Below, piece by piece: positions 25,451-32,583 of a DNA stretch of 35,514 nucleotides. The stretch spans positions 1 through 35,514 of the forward strand of contig JANTHJ010000021.1 in assembly GCA_024762475.1 (NCBI GenBank), in the 5' to 3' direction. Made by a program: the position numbers and the translations under genes. Within the stretch, counting starts at the first letter, position 1. Each line of letters opens with the position of its first letter. The DNA comes from Chromatiales bacterium. GTDB taxonomy: Bacteria; Pseudomonadota; Gammaproteobacteria; Chromatiales; Chromatiaceae. Under the pieces are notes generated by a model. That model did not search any database. It saw nothing but the letters and a program-made list of their open reading frames with translations, and was not told the origin of the DNA.

Positions 25451-25993
25451 GTGAACGTCTTCATTCTCAACAGCGGACGCTGCGGATCGACCACCTGGAT
25501 CCGGGCCTGCGAGCACATCGAGAACTTCAGTGCCGGACACGAGAGCCGGATCCATCTGGTCGGCCCAGGGCGGCTCGACTATCCCGCGAATCACATCGAG
25601 GCGGACAACCGGCTCACCTGGATGCTGGGTCGGCTCGATACGACCTATGGCGACGACGCCTATTACGTACATCTCCACCGTGAGCGCGATGCCGCAGCAC
25701 GCAGCTTTGCCCGGCGCAGCGACTTCGGCATCCTGCGGGCCTGGCGAGAGGGCGTACTGCTGGGCGCCACACCGGAAGCGGACCCACTGAGACTCGCGCT
25801 GGACTACCTGGATTCGGCGGAGCAGAACATCCGGCTGTTTCTACGCGACAAGTCGCACCAGATGGACGCGCGCCTGGAGACGATCGAGCCCGACTACCGG
25901 GCCTTCTGGGGCTGGATCGAAGCGCAGGGCGACCTCGAGGCGGCACTGGCCGAGTTGCGTATCCGGCACAATGCCTCCGATCAGGCCCGCTGA
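25451..25993 (+). CDS. Small sulfotransferase-like protein, GTG start
   Basis: A 180-residue protein beginning VNVFILNSGRCGSTTWIRAC. The LNSGRCGST loop (6-14) matches the 5'-phosphosulfate-binding P-loop of sulfotransferases, which move sulfuryl groups from PAPS. It is shorter than most family members (250-300), and the acceptor-binding part is not identifiable. Later segments (YYVHLHRERDAAARSFARR) resemble the RDP..S..S 3'-phosphate-binding region (R.R...A.S). The frame is open further upstream, but only through the preceding gene; the GTG directly before the conserved strand is preferred although no good ribosome site is present. It overlaps the end of the minus-strand methyltransferase gene by 13 bases. 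Confidence 0.7.
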   Translation: MNVFILNSGRCGSTTWIRACEHIENFSAGHESRIHLVGPGRLDYPANHIEADNRLTWMLGRLDTTYGDDAYYVHLHRERDAAARSFARRSDFGILRAWREGVLLGATPEADPLRLALDYLDSAEQNIRLFLRDKSHQMDARLETIEPDYRAFWGWIEAQGDLEAALAELRIRHNASDQAR

Positions 25994-26610
25994 GCCGGCC
26001 AGTGCAGCTCGGCGCAACCGCGCTCGGTAGCGTGCCAGCGCCGTTCCAGGTCTGGATACTCGGCGACCCAGCGCTCCACGATGGCCTGCTCGTCCGACCG
26101 CGCCGCATCGTCCAAGAGGATCACCGCACCCGGCGCCAGGCGGTCTGCCAGGCGCGGCAATGCCGGGTAGCGTGACAGCGGCTGCAGGAAACCCGGCGGC
26201 CCATCGATCACCAGCATGTCGACAGCGTCCACCTTCAGTGCAGCCAGGTCGTACCACTGCCAATGCTGCTCCTCCAGAGGCGTTTCGACCAGTGGGGCAT
26301 CCAGCACCTCAGCCCAGGCCTCCAGACCGTAGCTTTCGAGAGCTATCCGTGAGGCCTGCGCAAAGCGAGGGCCATTCTCCAGGCTGATGACCCCACCGCT
26401 GCCGACCAACTGACAGACGCGCGCCATGAACAGGGTCGTCAGGCCGCTGCTGCACTCGAGAATCCGCGCCGGCCGCCGCTCATGAACCTGGTCGACGAGG
26501 ATCTGCAGGAAATCCGCTCCGGCCGACCATTTCTCGGTATAGGGGATGCCTTGGTCGAGCCCCAAGGTCTCACATAGCCCAAGGTAGGCCTCTGGATAGT
26601 CCTGAATCAT
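25981..26610 (-). CDS. Class I SAM-dependent methyltransferase-like protein
   Basis: A 209-residue cytoplasmic protein. Residues about 48-60 (ARILECSSGLTTLFMAR) form a variant of motif I for S-adenosylmethionine binding, VISLENGPRF supplies the acidic end of strand 2, VDMLVIDGPPGF (about 138-149) is motif IV and AVILLDDA follows, a pattern of the methyltransferase-24 type. The substrate is unknown. The ATG at 26610 overlaps the tcdA stop (ATGA), so it is translationally coupled to that gene; the frame is open for 30 residues upstream, but only inside tcdA. The coupling could hint at a tRNA or small-molecule role, but this is inference. Confidence 0.75.
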   Translation of the reverse strand: MIQDYPEAYLGLCETLGLDQGIPYTEKWSAGADFLQILVDQVHERRPARILECSSGLTTLFMARVCQLVGSGGVISLENGPRFAQASRIALESYGLEAWAEVLDAPLVETPLEEQHWQWYDLAALKVDAVDMLVIDGPPGFLQPLSRYPALPRLADRLAPGAVILLDDAARSDEQAIVERWVAEYPDLERRWHATERGCAELHWPAQRA

Positions 26611-27362
26611 TGCGGCTGCGCCAACTCGCGCAACACATGGGCCGCGGCCGCCAGGCCGAAGCTCGCGGTAACCGGCATGCAGGCACCGAAGCCCGCACAA
26701 TTGAGCGAGCCGTCACTGCGGCAGCTGTCGCTGCCGCGCACCGGTTCGTCCGACCAGGCGGCGGGCACACCGAAGGAACGCTTGGGGTTGGTCGGAAAGC
26801 CGGCAGACTGGCGCAAGATACGTCGGGTTCGCGCCAGCAACGCATCCTGCTCGGTGCGGCGCAGATCGGATATCCGCACCCGGGTCGGGTCCAGCTGCCC
26901 ACCGGCGGCGCCGACCGTGATGATCGACTGCCGGCGCGCGCGGCAGAAGGCGATCATCGCCGCCTTGACCTGTGCACTGTCGATGCAGTCGATCACCCAA
27001 TTCGCCCCGCAGCCCAGCAAGGCCTCGAGATTGTCTGCGGTCACGAAATCGTCCACCAGTACCAGCTCGGCGGCCGGGTTGATATCGGCAATACGCTCCG
27101 CCAGCACCTCGATCTTGCTGCGACCGAGGGTCGAGCCGAGCGCAGGCAGCTGGCGGTTGATATTCGATTCGGCCACATGATCCATGTCGACCAGTGTCAG
27201 CCGCCCCACCCCGCTGCGTGCCAGGGCCTCCACCGTCCAGGAACCCACCCCGCCGACACCCGCCACCAGCACATGGGCATCGGCGATGGCCTGCGCACCC
27301 TGGGTGCCATAGAGGCGGGCAATACCGGAGAAACGACGGTGCGGCATAGGTGCTGACGGCAT
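26607..27362 (-). CDS. tcdA: tRNA threonylcarbamoyladenosine dehydratase
   Basis: E1-like ATP-dependent enzyme that converts t6A37 in tRNA to its cyclic form. Visible features: RRFSGIARLYG, the nucleotide-binding GVGGVGSW (about 35-42), VDMDHVAESNINRQLPA, VIDCIDSAQVKAAM and the C-terminal SLNCAGFGACMPVTASFGL. From the ATG at 27362 the product is 251 residues, close to E. coli TcdA (268). A Met five residues later (27347) is equally possible; the ATG at 27410 is too far upstream and would run into the divergent mnmH promoter area. A TATCAT box lies just upstream (about 27385-27380). Confidence 0.93.
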   Translation of the reverse strand: MPSAPMPHRRFSGIARLYGTQGAQAIADAHVLVAGVGGVGSWTVEALARSGVGRLTLVDMDHVAESNINRQLPALGSTLGRSKIEVLAERIADINPAAELVLVDDFVTADNLEALLGCGANWVIDCIDSAQVKAAMIAFCRARRQSIITVGAAGGQLDPTRVRISDLRRTEQDALLARTRRILRQSAGFPTNPKRSFGVPAAWSDEPVRGSDSCRSDGSLNCAGFGACMPVTASFGLAAAAHVLRELAQPQ

Positions 27363-27424
27363 CTGTGAAAGTCGTCGCAATGATACACTCGCGGCCCGTA
27401 ACACGGTCACTCATCGGTTCTATC

Positions 27425-28564
27425 ATGTCATCCAGGCTCACACTCGACCCCGATCTGCTGGAGGTGGACGACCTGCTGTCACTGTTCCTCCAAGATACCC
27501 CGCTACTGGACCTGCGTGCGCCGGTCGAATTCGAGGAAGGCGCCTTTCCCAACACCCTCAACCGGCCGCTGATCGACAACGAAGAACGCCACCAGATCGG
27601 CAAGACCTATAAGGATCTGGGTCAGGACGCCGCCATCGAGCTCGGTCTGACCCTGGTGTCCGGTGACAAGAAACAGCAGCGCGTCCAGGCATGGAGGGAG
27701 TTTGCGCAGGCCCATCCGAATGGCGTGCTCTACTGCTTTCGCGGCGGCCTTCGGTCGAAGACCGCGCAGCAGTGGTTGCACGAGGCGGGCATCGACCTGC
27801 CGCGGGTGAAGGGCGGCTACAAGGCGATGCGTCGCTTTCTCATCGACCAGCTCGAATCGAGTGCCCAACAGATGCGCCCGGTGGTCATCGGCGGCCGGAC
27901 CGGCGTCGGCAAGACCCGCTTCCTCCAACGATGCACCCCGCATCTCGATCTGGAGGGGCTCGCCTGGCACCGGGGGTCCGCCTTCGGCCGCCACGCCACC
28001 CCGCAGCCTCCCCAGGTGAGTTTCGAGAACGCCCTCTCGATCCAGCTGCTACAACTGGTGCATGGCGGCAACCCCTACTTCGTCGCCGAGGACGAGAGCC
28101 GCAACATCGGCGCCCGTCACATCCCGATGGCCTTCTTCGAACAATTCAGCAAGGCACCGGTCGTCGTCCTGGAAGCAACGCTGGAAGAACGTATCGATGT
28201 TACCGAGCAGGAATATGTTCACGATGCCCTGGCCGAATATCGGGGTATCTATGGCGATAAGGAAGGATTCCGGCGCTGGGCCGACTACCTGCGTGACAGT
28301 CTGGATCGCATCCACCGCCGCCTCGGCGGGGAAAACCACAAGAAGATCGGGCGGCGGCTGCAGGACGCCCTGACCGAGCACGAGCGGACCGGTGAAAGTG
28401 CCACCCATCGGCAATGGATCGAGTCGCTGCTCACCGACTACTACGATTCGATGTACAACTATCAGCTGGAGAAGAAACAGGAACGAATCCGTTTCACCGG
28501 CGACCGCAGCGGCGTTTCTCAATTCCTTTCCGAAGAGTATGAAATCGAGATCAGCCCCACGTAG
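27425..28564 (+). CDS. mnmH: tRNA 2-selenouridine synthase
   Basis: Replaces sulfur with selenium at the wobble 2-thiouridine of tRNAs, using selenophosphate, and can also geranylate it. The 379-residue protein has an N-terminal rhodanese domain with LLDLRAPVEFEEGAFP and the catalytic Cys104 in YCFRGGLRS, then a P-loop domain with GGRTGVGKT (156-164). These two domains define the SelU/YbbB family. The ATG at 27425, just before the SSRLTLDPDLLEVDDL opening, is chosen over 27350, which lies within the divergent tcdA start. selD, needed for selenophosphate, is not in the window. Its divergent neighbour tcdA is also a tRNA-modification gene. Confidence 0.96.
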   Translation: MSSRLTLDPDLLEVDDLLSLFLQDTPLLDLRAPVEFEEGAFPNTLNRPLIDNEERHQIGKTYKDLGQDAAIELGLTLVSGDKKQQRVQAWREFAQAHPNGVLYCFRGGLRSKTAQQWLHEAGIDLPRVKGGYKAMRRFLIDQLESSAQQMRPVVIGGRTGVGKTRFLQRCTPHLDLEGLAWHRGSAFGRHATPQPPQVSFENALSIQLLQLVHGGNPYFVAEDESRNIGARHIPMAFFEQFSKAPVVVLEATLEERIDVTEQEYVHDALAEYRGIYGDKEGFRRWADYLRDSLDRIHRRLGGENHKKIGRRLQDALTEHERTGESATHRQWIESLLTDYYDSMYNYQLEKKQERIRFTGDRSGVSQFLSEEYEIEISPT

Positions 28565-28658
28565 CGCCATTGCCTCTCCGTGGCGGCGAATATTACCCAA
28601 TTGTTTGTCTTGCCCCTCCCTGTACAGCACGCAGTTGGAAAACCGTTGCTGCTCCCAA

Positions 28659-28720
28659 GAAACCTCTGATCAATTCATGGCAGGGCATCCTGCGGCGCCA
28701 GAATTAATCAGAGCCTCCCT
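28659..28720. repeat. CTCTGATC-family short hairpin repeat (copy 2)
   Basis: CCTCTGATCAATTC (28663-28676) and GAATTAATCAGAG (28701-28713) are inverted arms around a 24-base core that includes GGCATCCTGCGGCGCCA, similar to the GGCATCTTGCGG of the longer copies at 1-102 and 29708-29871. It looks like an internally deleted version. It lies in the 322-base gap 28565-28886, which otherwise holds only the promoter region below. Confidence 0.7.
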
Positions 28721-28779
28721 AATACTGTGCCTGATACCTTCCCAGGCCGTTCCGCCTGTCTACATTATTTTCTCATCGA

Positions 28780-28819
28780 TGTTATACTTATACGTGGCCA
28801 TGGCCGTTTTATACGTATA
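28780..28819 (+). promoter_or_regulatory. Extended -10 promoter and operator-like repeats
   Basis: TGTTATACT (28780-28788) is an extended -10 element; no good -35 is seen. It is followed by two direct copies of TTATACGT, at 28788-28795 and 28809-28816, exactly 21 bases apart (two helical turns). Between them is the palindrome GGCCATGGCC (28796-28805), and the second copy lies in the palindrome TATACGTATA (28810-28819). Position and symmetry suggest an operator controlling the gene at 28887. Confidence 0.5.
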
Positions 28820-28886
28820 GGGAATTTTTCGATAGACAGTCCTGGCCAGAAATACCTTACAAGAGATAACGCAATACGAGGCTGAA

Positions 28887-29309
28887 ATGGCAAAAAAGAA
28901 ATCATTCGAAGAACTCTCTTCCGACGAACTCTATGAACTGGCCAAGGCAAAGGAGGCTGAGGAAATGGAACGTCAGCGGGAGGCTGCGCGCGCGGAGCTG
29001 GACGCGGCGAAGGCAGAGCGCAAGGCGCTGCTGACACGCCACAGAAAGGAACTGGCGGCAGTGGACGCAAAGATCCGCAAGCTGGGCGGGCGTGTGGCGG
29101 CACGCGGTGGCAAGGGCGGTGGCCGGGGCAATATCAGCAATACGGTGCTCGATATCCTGTCGGACAAGAAGAAGCACAGCACCAAGCAGATCAAGGAAGA
29201 GCTGGCGAAACGCGGCGTGGTTGCGGCCAACCTCAACCAGACGCTGGCTTATCTCAAGCGCCAGGGCAAGGTCAAGAATCCAGCGCGTTCTGTATACACC
29301 GCAGCATAA
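28887..29309 (+). CDS. Coiled-coil / winged-helix DNA-binding candidate
   Basis: A 140-residue basic protein not matched to a named family. Residues about 8-66 are a long charged coiled coil (ELYELAKAKEAEEMERQREA, DAAKAERKALLTRHRKELAA). Residues 67-81 are a Gly/Arg-rich linker (GGRVAARGGKGGGRG). Residues 82-140 look like a winged helix: NTVLDILSDKKKHSTKQIKE, then LAKRGVVAANLNQTLAYLKRQGKVKN, ending in a short wing. The oligomerisation domain-linker-DNA-binding domain order is like that of nucleoid proteins such as H-NS, although the sequence is different. It has its own promoter with operator-like repeats, stands alone between repeats, and GAGG precedes the ATG. DNA binding is inferred. Confidence 0.75.
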   Translation: MAKKKSFEELSSDELYELAKAKEAEEMERQREAARAELDAAKAERKALLTRHRKELAAVDAKIRKLGGRVAARGGKGGGRGNISNTVLDILSDKKKHSTKQIKEELAKRGVVAANLNQTLAYLKRQGKVKNPARSVYTAA

Positions 29310-29317
29310 CCCCCCGC

Positions 29318-29380
29318 GGAACCTCTGATCGATACTTGGGCGGGTGAATCGCCGCCACCCATGCTTTGCTCTGAGGTTTC
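29318..29380. repeat. CTCTGATC-family degenerate repeat (copy 3)
   Basis: Starts GGAACCTCTGATCGATACTT and ends TTTGCTCTGAGGTTTC, so its ends form an imperfect inverted repeat (AACCTC/GAGGTT), with a GGCGGGTG...CGCCACCC inner hairpin. It directly follows the coiled-coil/winged-helix gene and could serve as its terminator. Confidence 0.5.
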
Positions 29381-29388
29381 TTTATCTC

Positions 29389-29426
29389 CTATTGACCCGG
29401 ACAACATGGGGTTGCCGGGTCAGTAG
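29389..29426. terminator. Hairpin between convergent genes, derived from the MITE-like ends
   Basis: TGACCCGG-A-CAAC (29393-29405) pairs with GTTGCCGGGTCA (29411-29422), a 12-bp stem with one bulged base and a 5-base loop. The wider CTATTGACCCGG...GCCGGGTCAGTAG resembles the two terminal repeats of the element at 17703-18000 placed back to back. It lies just beyond the stop codons of the plus-strand gene at 28887 and the minus-strand DUF2970 gene. There is no long T run. Confidence 0.5.
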
Positions 29427-29437
29427 CGAAAGTCGCT

Positions 29438-29668
29438 TCAGGATTTCCCCGTTGGCACGACCAGCGAGGTCACCAGCTCGACCACACCCCATACCGTTAG
29501 AATGAACAGCAGGGTGATCACCAATCCCACAATGATGAAATCGCGAGGCCTGCCCTTGGTAAAGTCGCGCTGCCGACGCTCGTCGCTTTGAACACCGGCA
29601 AAGGACGCCATGACACTCGCAAATATCTGGCGCAGACCCAGTTTCTGATCCTCGTCTCTATTTTCCAT
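29438..29668 (-). CDS. DUF2970 small membrane protein
   Basis: A 76-residue protein of unknown function. The N-terminus is cytoplasmic and charged, with LRQIFASVMASFAGVQSDERRQRDF, the DUF2970 hallmark, followed by a single transmembrane helix (about 44-69, FIIVGLVITLLFILTVWGVVELV). A strong ribosome site (GAGGAGG) lies just before the ATG. It lies downstream of the fli operon on the same strand, but a plus-strand gene intervenes, so it is a separate unit. Family members often occur singly; no role is assigned. Confidence 0.85.
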   Translation of the reverse strand: MENRDEDQKLGLRQIFASVMASFAGVQSDERRQRDFTKGRPRDFIIVGLVITLLFILTVWGVVELVTSLVVPTGKS

Positions 29669-29707
29669 CTCTCTCCTCCTCAGGCGCTATGACTGTCTCC
29701 GCGATTC

Positions 29708-29871
29708 AAGGAAGCTCTGATCGATTCGTAACACGGCATCTTGCGGCACCAAATCGCCCACTTCTGCGTTGCGGATCTTCGCGATAGCCTGCTATTCCGT
29801 GCGATCCGCGCCTTGAACTGGGCGATTCTTCACCGCAATCTGCTCGCGCCAGAATCTATCGGATCTTCCTT
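29708..29871 (+). repeat. CTCTGATC-family full-length hairpin repeat (copy 4)
   Basis: Ends are inverted repeats: AAGGAAGCTCTGATCGATTC (29708-29727) and GAATCTATCGGATCTTCCTT (29852-29871). Nested arms follow inward: AATCGCCCA with TGGGCGATT, GCGGATC with GATCCGC, and ATAGC with GCTAT near 29790, so the whole 164 bases can fold as one long hairpin. It is non-coding; an open frame through it into the response regulator is fortuitous. The gap 29669-29953 holds this element and the sigma-28 promoter. Confidence 0.8.
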
Positions 29872-29892
29872 AGAAAGCTCTGAGGCACCCGA

Positions 29893-29919
29893 TAAAGTTA
29901 GGACTTCGGCGGCCGATAA
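29893..29919 (+). promoter_or_regulatory. Sigma-28 (FliA) flagellar promoter
   Basis: TAAA (29893-29896), exactly 15 bases, GCCGATAA (29912-29919): a perfect match to the enterobacterial FliA consensus TAAA-N15-GCCGATAA. Transcription would begin near 29927, giving a short leader with a GGAG ribosome site (29942-29945) before the GTG at 29954. The flagellar genes on the other side of this regulator strengthen the call. Confidence 0.85.
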
Positions 29920-29953
29920 ACCCTCCATTCATGTCCTTATCGGAGACCCCTTG

Positions 29954-30751
29954 GTGTATCGCATCGAAGATCTACACGTCGTGATCGCTGAACCATCCTC
30001 TGTGCAACGACATATCATACATGAGTCCCTTTCGGCCGCCGGCATCCTGCATATCGATGAGGCAGAGAGCGGCGACCAGGCGCTGACTCTGCTCTATTCC
30101 CTATCACCTGACCTGCTGATCAGCTCCCTTTATCTTCCGGACATGACCGGTACCGACCTGATACACCAGATCCGCGAGTCCGATTCCCACGCCGATACAC
30201 CCTTCATGCTGATATCGAGCGAAACCCGGTTGCGCTATCTCGACCCTATACGCCAAGCCGGCACCGTGGGCATTCTCCCCAAGCCCTATAGCCAGAAGGA
30301 GCTGGAGACCGCCCTGCGGGCGACCTTGCACCTGGTGCATCCGGAACAGCTCTCCTTGGACGAGGCAGGCGCCGGATCGCTGCGGGTATTGATCGTCGAC
30401 GACAGCAGCATGGCGCGACGGCACATCCAGCGCGTTCTGGAGGGCATGGAGATTCTCCCCGAGAACATCGATACCGCCGAGAACGGAGAACAAGCGCTGC
30501 AGATGATCAACCGCAACTTCTATGATTTTGTGGTATCGGACTACAACATGCCGGTGATGGATGGCGGCGAATTGGTCGAGCGCATTCGCAACGAGTCCAC
30601 CCAGAGCTCGATACCGGTACTGATGGTCACCAGCGAACAGGACTCCAACCGGCTCGCGGCGGTGCAGCAGGCCGGCGTCTCGGCGATCTGCGACAAACCC
30701 TTCGAACCGGCGACCGTACAACAGTTGATCGGGCAGTTCTTGGAGAGCTGA
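29954..30751 (+). CDS. Double-receiver response regulator with degenerate first receiver, GTG start
   Basis: A 265-residue protein made only of two CheY-like receiver domains. Receiver 2 (about 143-262) is complete: Asp149-Asp150 (VDDSS), phosphoacceptor Asp196 in DFVVSDYNMPVMDG, Thr226 and Lys248 (DKPF). Receiver 1 (about 7-125) is degenerate: the acidic pair is Glu13-Pro14 and the phosphoacceptor position is Ser58 (DLLISSLYLPDM), although Ser88 and Lys110 are retained. There is no output domain, so it likely acts by protein contact, as CheY does. The GTG at 29954 follows a sigma-28 promoter and GGAG; the upstream ATG at 29741 lies in a repeat. It converges with fliJ, 18 bases away. Confidence 0.9.
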   Translation: MYRIEDLHVVIAEPSSVQRHIIHESLSAAGILHIDEAESGDQALTLLYSLSPDLLISSLYLPDMTGTDLIHQIRESDSHADTPFMLISSETRLRYLDPIRQAGTVGILPKPYSQKELETALRATLHLVHPEQLSLDEAGAGSLRVLIVDDSSMARRHIQRVLEGMEILPENIDTAENGEQALQMINRNFYDFVVSDYNMPVMDGGELVERIRNESTQSSIPVLMVTSEQDSNRLAAVQQAGVSAICDKPFEPATVQQLIGQFLES

Positions 30752-30769
30752 GCGACTGCCGCCCGCCCG

Positions 30770-31201
30770 TCAATCCCTGCGCCGGCCGCGGTCGTCCGCC
30801 GTCTTCTGTTCCCGCCGATTCTCTTCGAGGCGTTCGTCGGTCTGTTTTCTCTCGACCACGTTGCCGATGGCCTGCACCTGCGTATATTGCTCGCTCCACG
30901 CCTGTTTCGCCTGAGTGCAACGACTGTCCTCCTCGGCCAGGATCCGTCGCTGCTCCGCAATGGCCTGCTCGAGTTTGTCGATGAACAGCTGGTATTCGCG
31001 CAGTCTGGCCGGCATCCCGCCCTGCTGCATCGCCTGGCGATAGCGCTGCAGATAGTCCTCGCGATACCCCTCCAGGTCCCGCAGGCGTGCCCGCGCCTCG
31101 TCCCGGGCACGGCGCTGGGTGCCGTAGACCGAAGCGGCATCTCGCTCCTTCTTCTCGATCAGACGCTGGATGGCGCGAAAGCGTTTCGAGCCGTGCTTCA
31201 T
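30770..31201 (-). CDS. fliJ: Flagellar export chaperone FliJ
   Basis: A 143-residue, highly charged coiled-coil protein (RFRAIQRLIEKKERDAAS at the start, then long alpha-helical stretches rich in Arg, Glu and Gln). FliJ is the central stalk-like component that couples the FliI ATPase ring to the export gate and helps deliver export substrates. Length (E. coli 147) and position after fliI support the call more than any single motif. The ATG overlaps the fliI stop codon (ATGA). It is the last fli gene here; fliK, which often follows, is not present, and the strand then carries only intergenic DNA and a convergent regulator. Confidence 0.92.
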   Translation of the reverse strand: MKHGSKRFRAIQRLIEKKERDAASVYGTQRRARDEARARLRDLEGYREDYLQRYRQAMQQGGMPARLREYQLFIDKLEQAIAEQRRILAEEDSRCTQAKQAWSEQYTQVQAIGNVVERKQTDERLEENRREQKTADDRGRRRD

Positions 31202-32583
31202 GCCTCACCCCCGCCCGGCGACTGGGGGAACTGTGTGATCAGTTCCTCCAGGCTCTGTTGCAGATCCACCCGGGTATCCATGTCCTGGCTCAGGAACGCC
31301 TGCAGTTGCGGCATTGCGCGAATGGCCCGGTCGATCTGCTCGTTCGACCCGGGCTCGTAGGCCCCCACGCTGATCAGATCGCGGTTCTGCTGGTACAGAC
31401 TGTAGAGTTGCTTGAAGTCGCGCGCCGCCTGCCGCTGCTCGCGGCTCACGATGTCGTTCATGGCGCGGCTGATGGAGGCCTCGATGTCGATGGCAGGATA
31501 CTGACCAGTCTCGGCGATACGGCGAGACAGCACGATATGTCCATCCAGTATGGCCCGCGCCGCATCGGCGATGGGATCGTTCTGGTCGTCCCCCTCGGCG
31601 AGCACGGTATAAAAGGCCGTGACCGAACCACCGTCCCGATCACCATTGCCGGCACGCTCCACCAGCTGTGGCAGCTTGGCGAACACCGAGGGCGGGTAGC
31701 CCTTGGTCGCCGGCGGCTCGTTGATCGCCAGACCAATCTCACGCTGGGCCTGGGCGTAGCGGGTGAGCGAATCCATCAGCAACAGCACCTGCTTGCCCTG
31801 GCTGCGGAAGTACTCGGCCACCGAGGTGGCCAGCATGGCCCCGTGCATACGGCGCAACGGGGGCTGATCCGCCGGCACGGCGACCACTACCGCACGGCGC
31901 ATACCCTCGTCTCCGAGAATATTGTCGACGAACTCCTTCACCTCCCGACCACGCTCGCCGATCAGACCCACAACCACCACGTCCGCGTTGGTGTAGCGGG
32001 TCATCATGCCGAGCAGCACCGACTTGCCCACACCGGACCCCGCGAACAGTCCCAAGCGCTGCCCCCGGCCGACGCTCAGCAGGGCGTTGATCGCGCGGAT
32101 CCCGACATCCAGCGGCTGCCGGATGGGATCGCGTGCCAGCGGATTGATGGTCTCCCCGGTCAGCGGCCAGCGCTCGCGCACCGCCAGCGGCCCTCGCCCG
32201 TCCAGCGGCATGCCACTGCCGTCGATGATGCGACCCAACAGGCCCTCGCCCACCGCGACCTCCGACACCCGACCGGTGGGCATCACCCGTGCGTCCGGCT
32301 GCAGTCCCCGGATATCCCCGGTCGGCATCAGGTAGATACTCTCGCCCGCGAAGCCCACCACCTCCGCCTCGATGGTCTCGCTGCCGGCATTGATGATCTC
32401 GCAGATCTCACCGATGGCGGCTCGGCAACCGATGGCCTCCAGGGTGAGCCCTACCATGCGGGTGAGCTTGCCCTCCACCACCAGGCCGCGGGACTCGGGC
32501 ATGGCCTCCGCCAGGCGCGCGATGCGCTTCGCCCAGATCGGACTACGCTGGGTGAGCGGCTGCATGGCTGCGCTCGCGCTCAT
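31198..32583 (-). CDS. fliI: Flagellum-specific ATP synthase FliI
   Basis: The 461-residue ATPase of the flagellar type III export apparatus, related to F1-beta. Walker A is AGSGVGKS (181-188) and Walker B is VLLLMDSLTR (266-275). Other signatures are GLIGERGREVKEF (207-218), NEPPATKGYPPSVF (about 288-301) and the C-terminal RMNDIVS-like region (AMNDIVSREQ). It acts at the cytoplasmic face with FliH and FliJ. The start ATG lies within the 3' end of fliH (41-base overlap); an alternative Met at residue 7 also overlaps. It is followed by fliJ with a 4-base overlap. Confidence 0.97.
   Translation of the reverse strand: MSASAAMQPLTQRSPIWAKRIARLAEAMPESRGLVVEGKLTRMVGLTLEAIGCRAAIGEICEIINAGSETIEAEVVGFAGESIYLMPTGDIRGLQPDARVMPTGRVSEVAVGEGLLGRIIDGSGMPLDGRGPLAVRERWPLTGETINPLARDPIRQPLDVGIRAINALLSVGRGQRLGLFAGSGVGKSVLLGMMTRYTNADVVVVGLIGERGREVKEFVDNILGDEGMRRAVVVAVPADQPPLRRMHGAMLATSVAEYFRSQGKQVLLLMDSLTRYAQAQREIGLAINEPPATKGYPPSVFAKLPQLVERAGNGDRDGGSVTAFYTVLAEGDDQNDPIADAARAILDGHIVLSRRIAETGQYPAIDIEASISRAMNDIVSREQRQAARDFKQLYSLYQQNRDLISVGAYEPGSNEQIDRAIRAMPQLQAFLSQDMDTRVDLQQSLEELITQFPQSPGGGEA

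Noticed and set aside
28679-28696. A sigma-54 promoter-like string (TGGCAG...CTGC)
   Set aside because: The GG to GC spacing is 11 instead of 10 and it lies inside a repeat.
29741-29953. ATG at 29741 as the start of the response regulator
   Set aside because: The first 43 or so codons lie in a dispersed hairpin repeat and the sigma-28 promoter falls downstream of this ATG.
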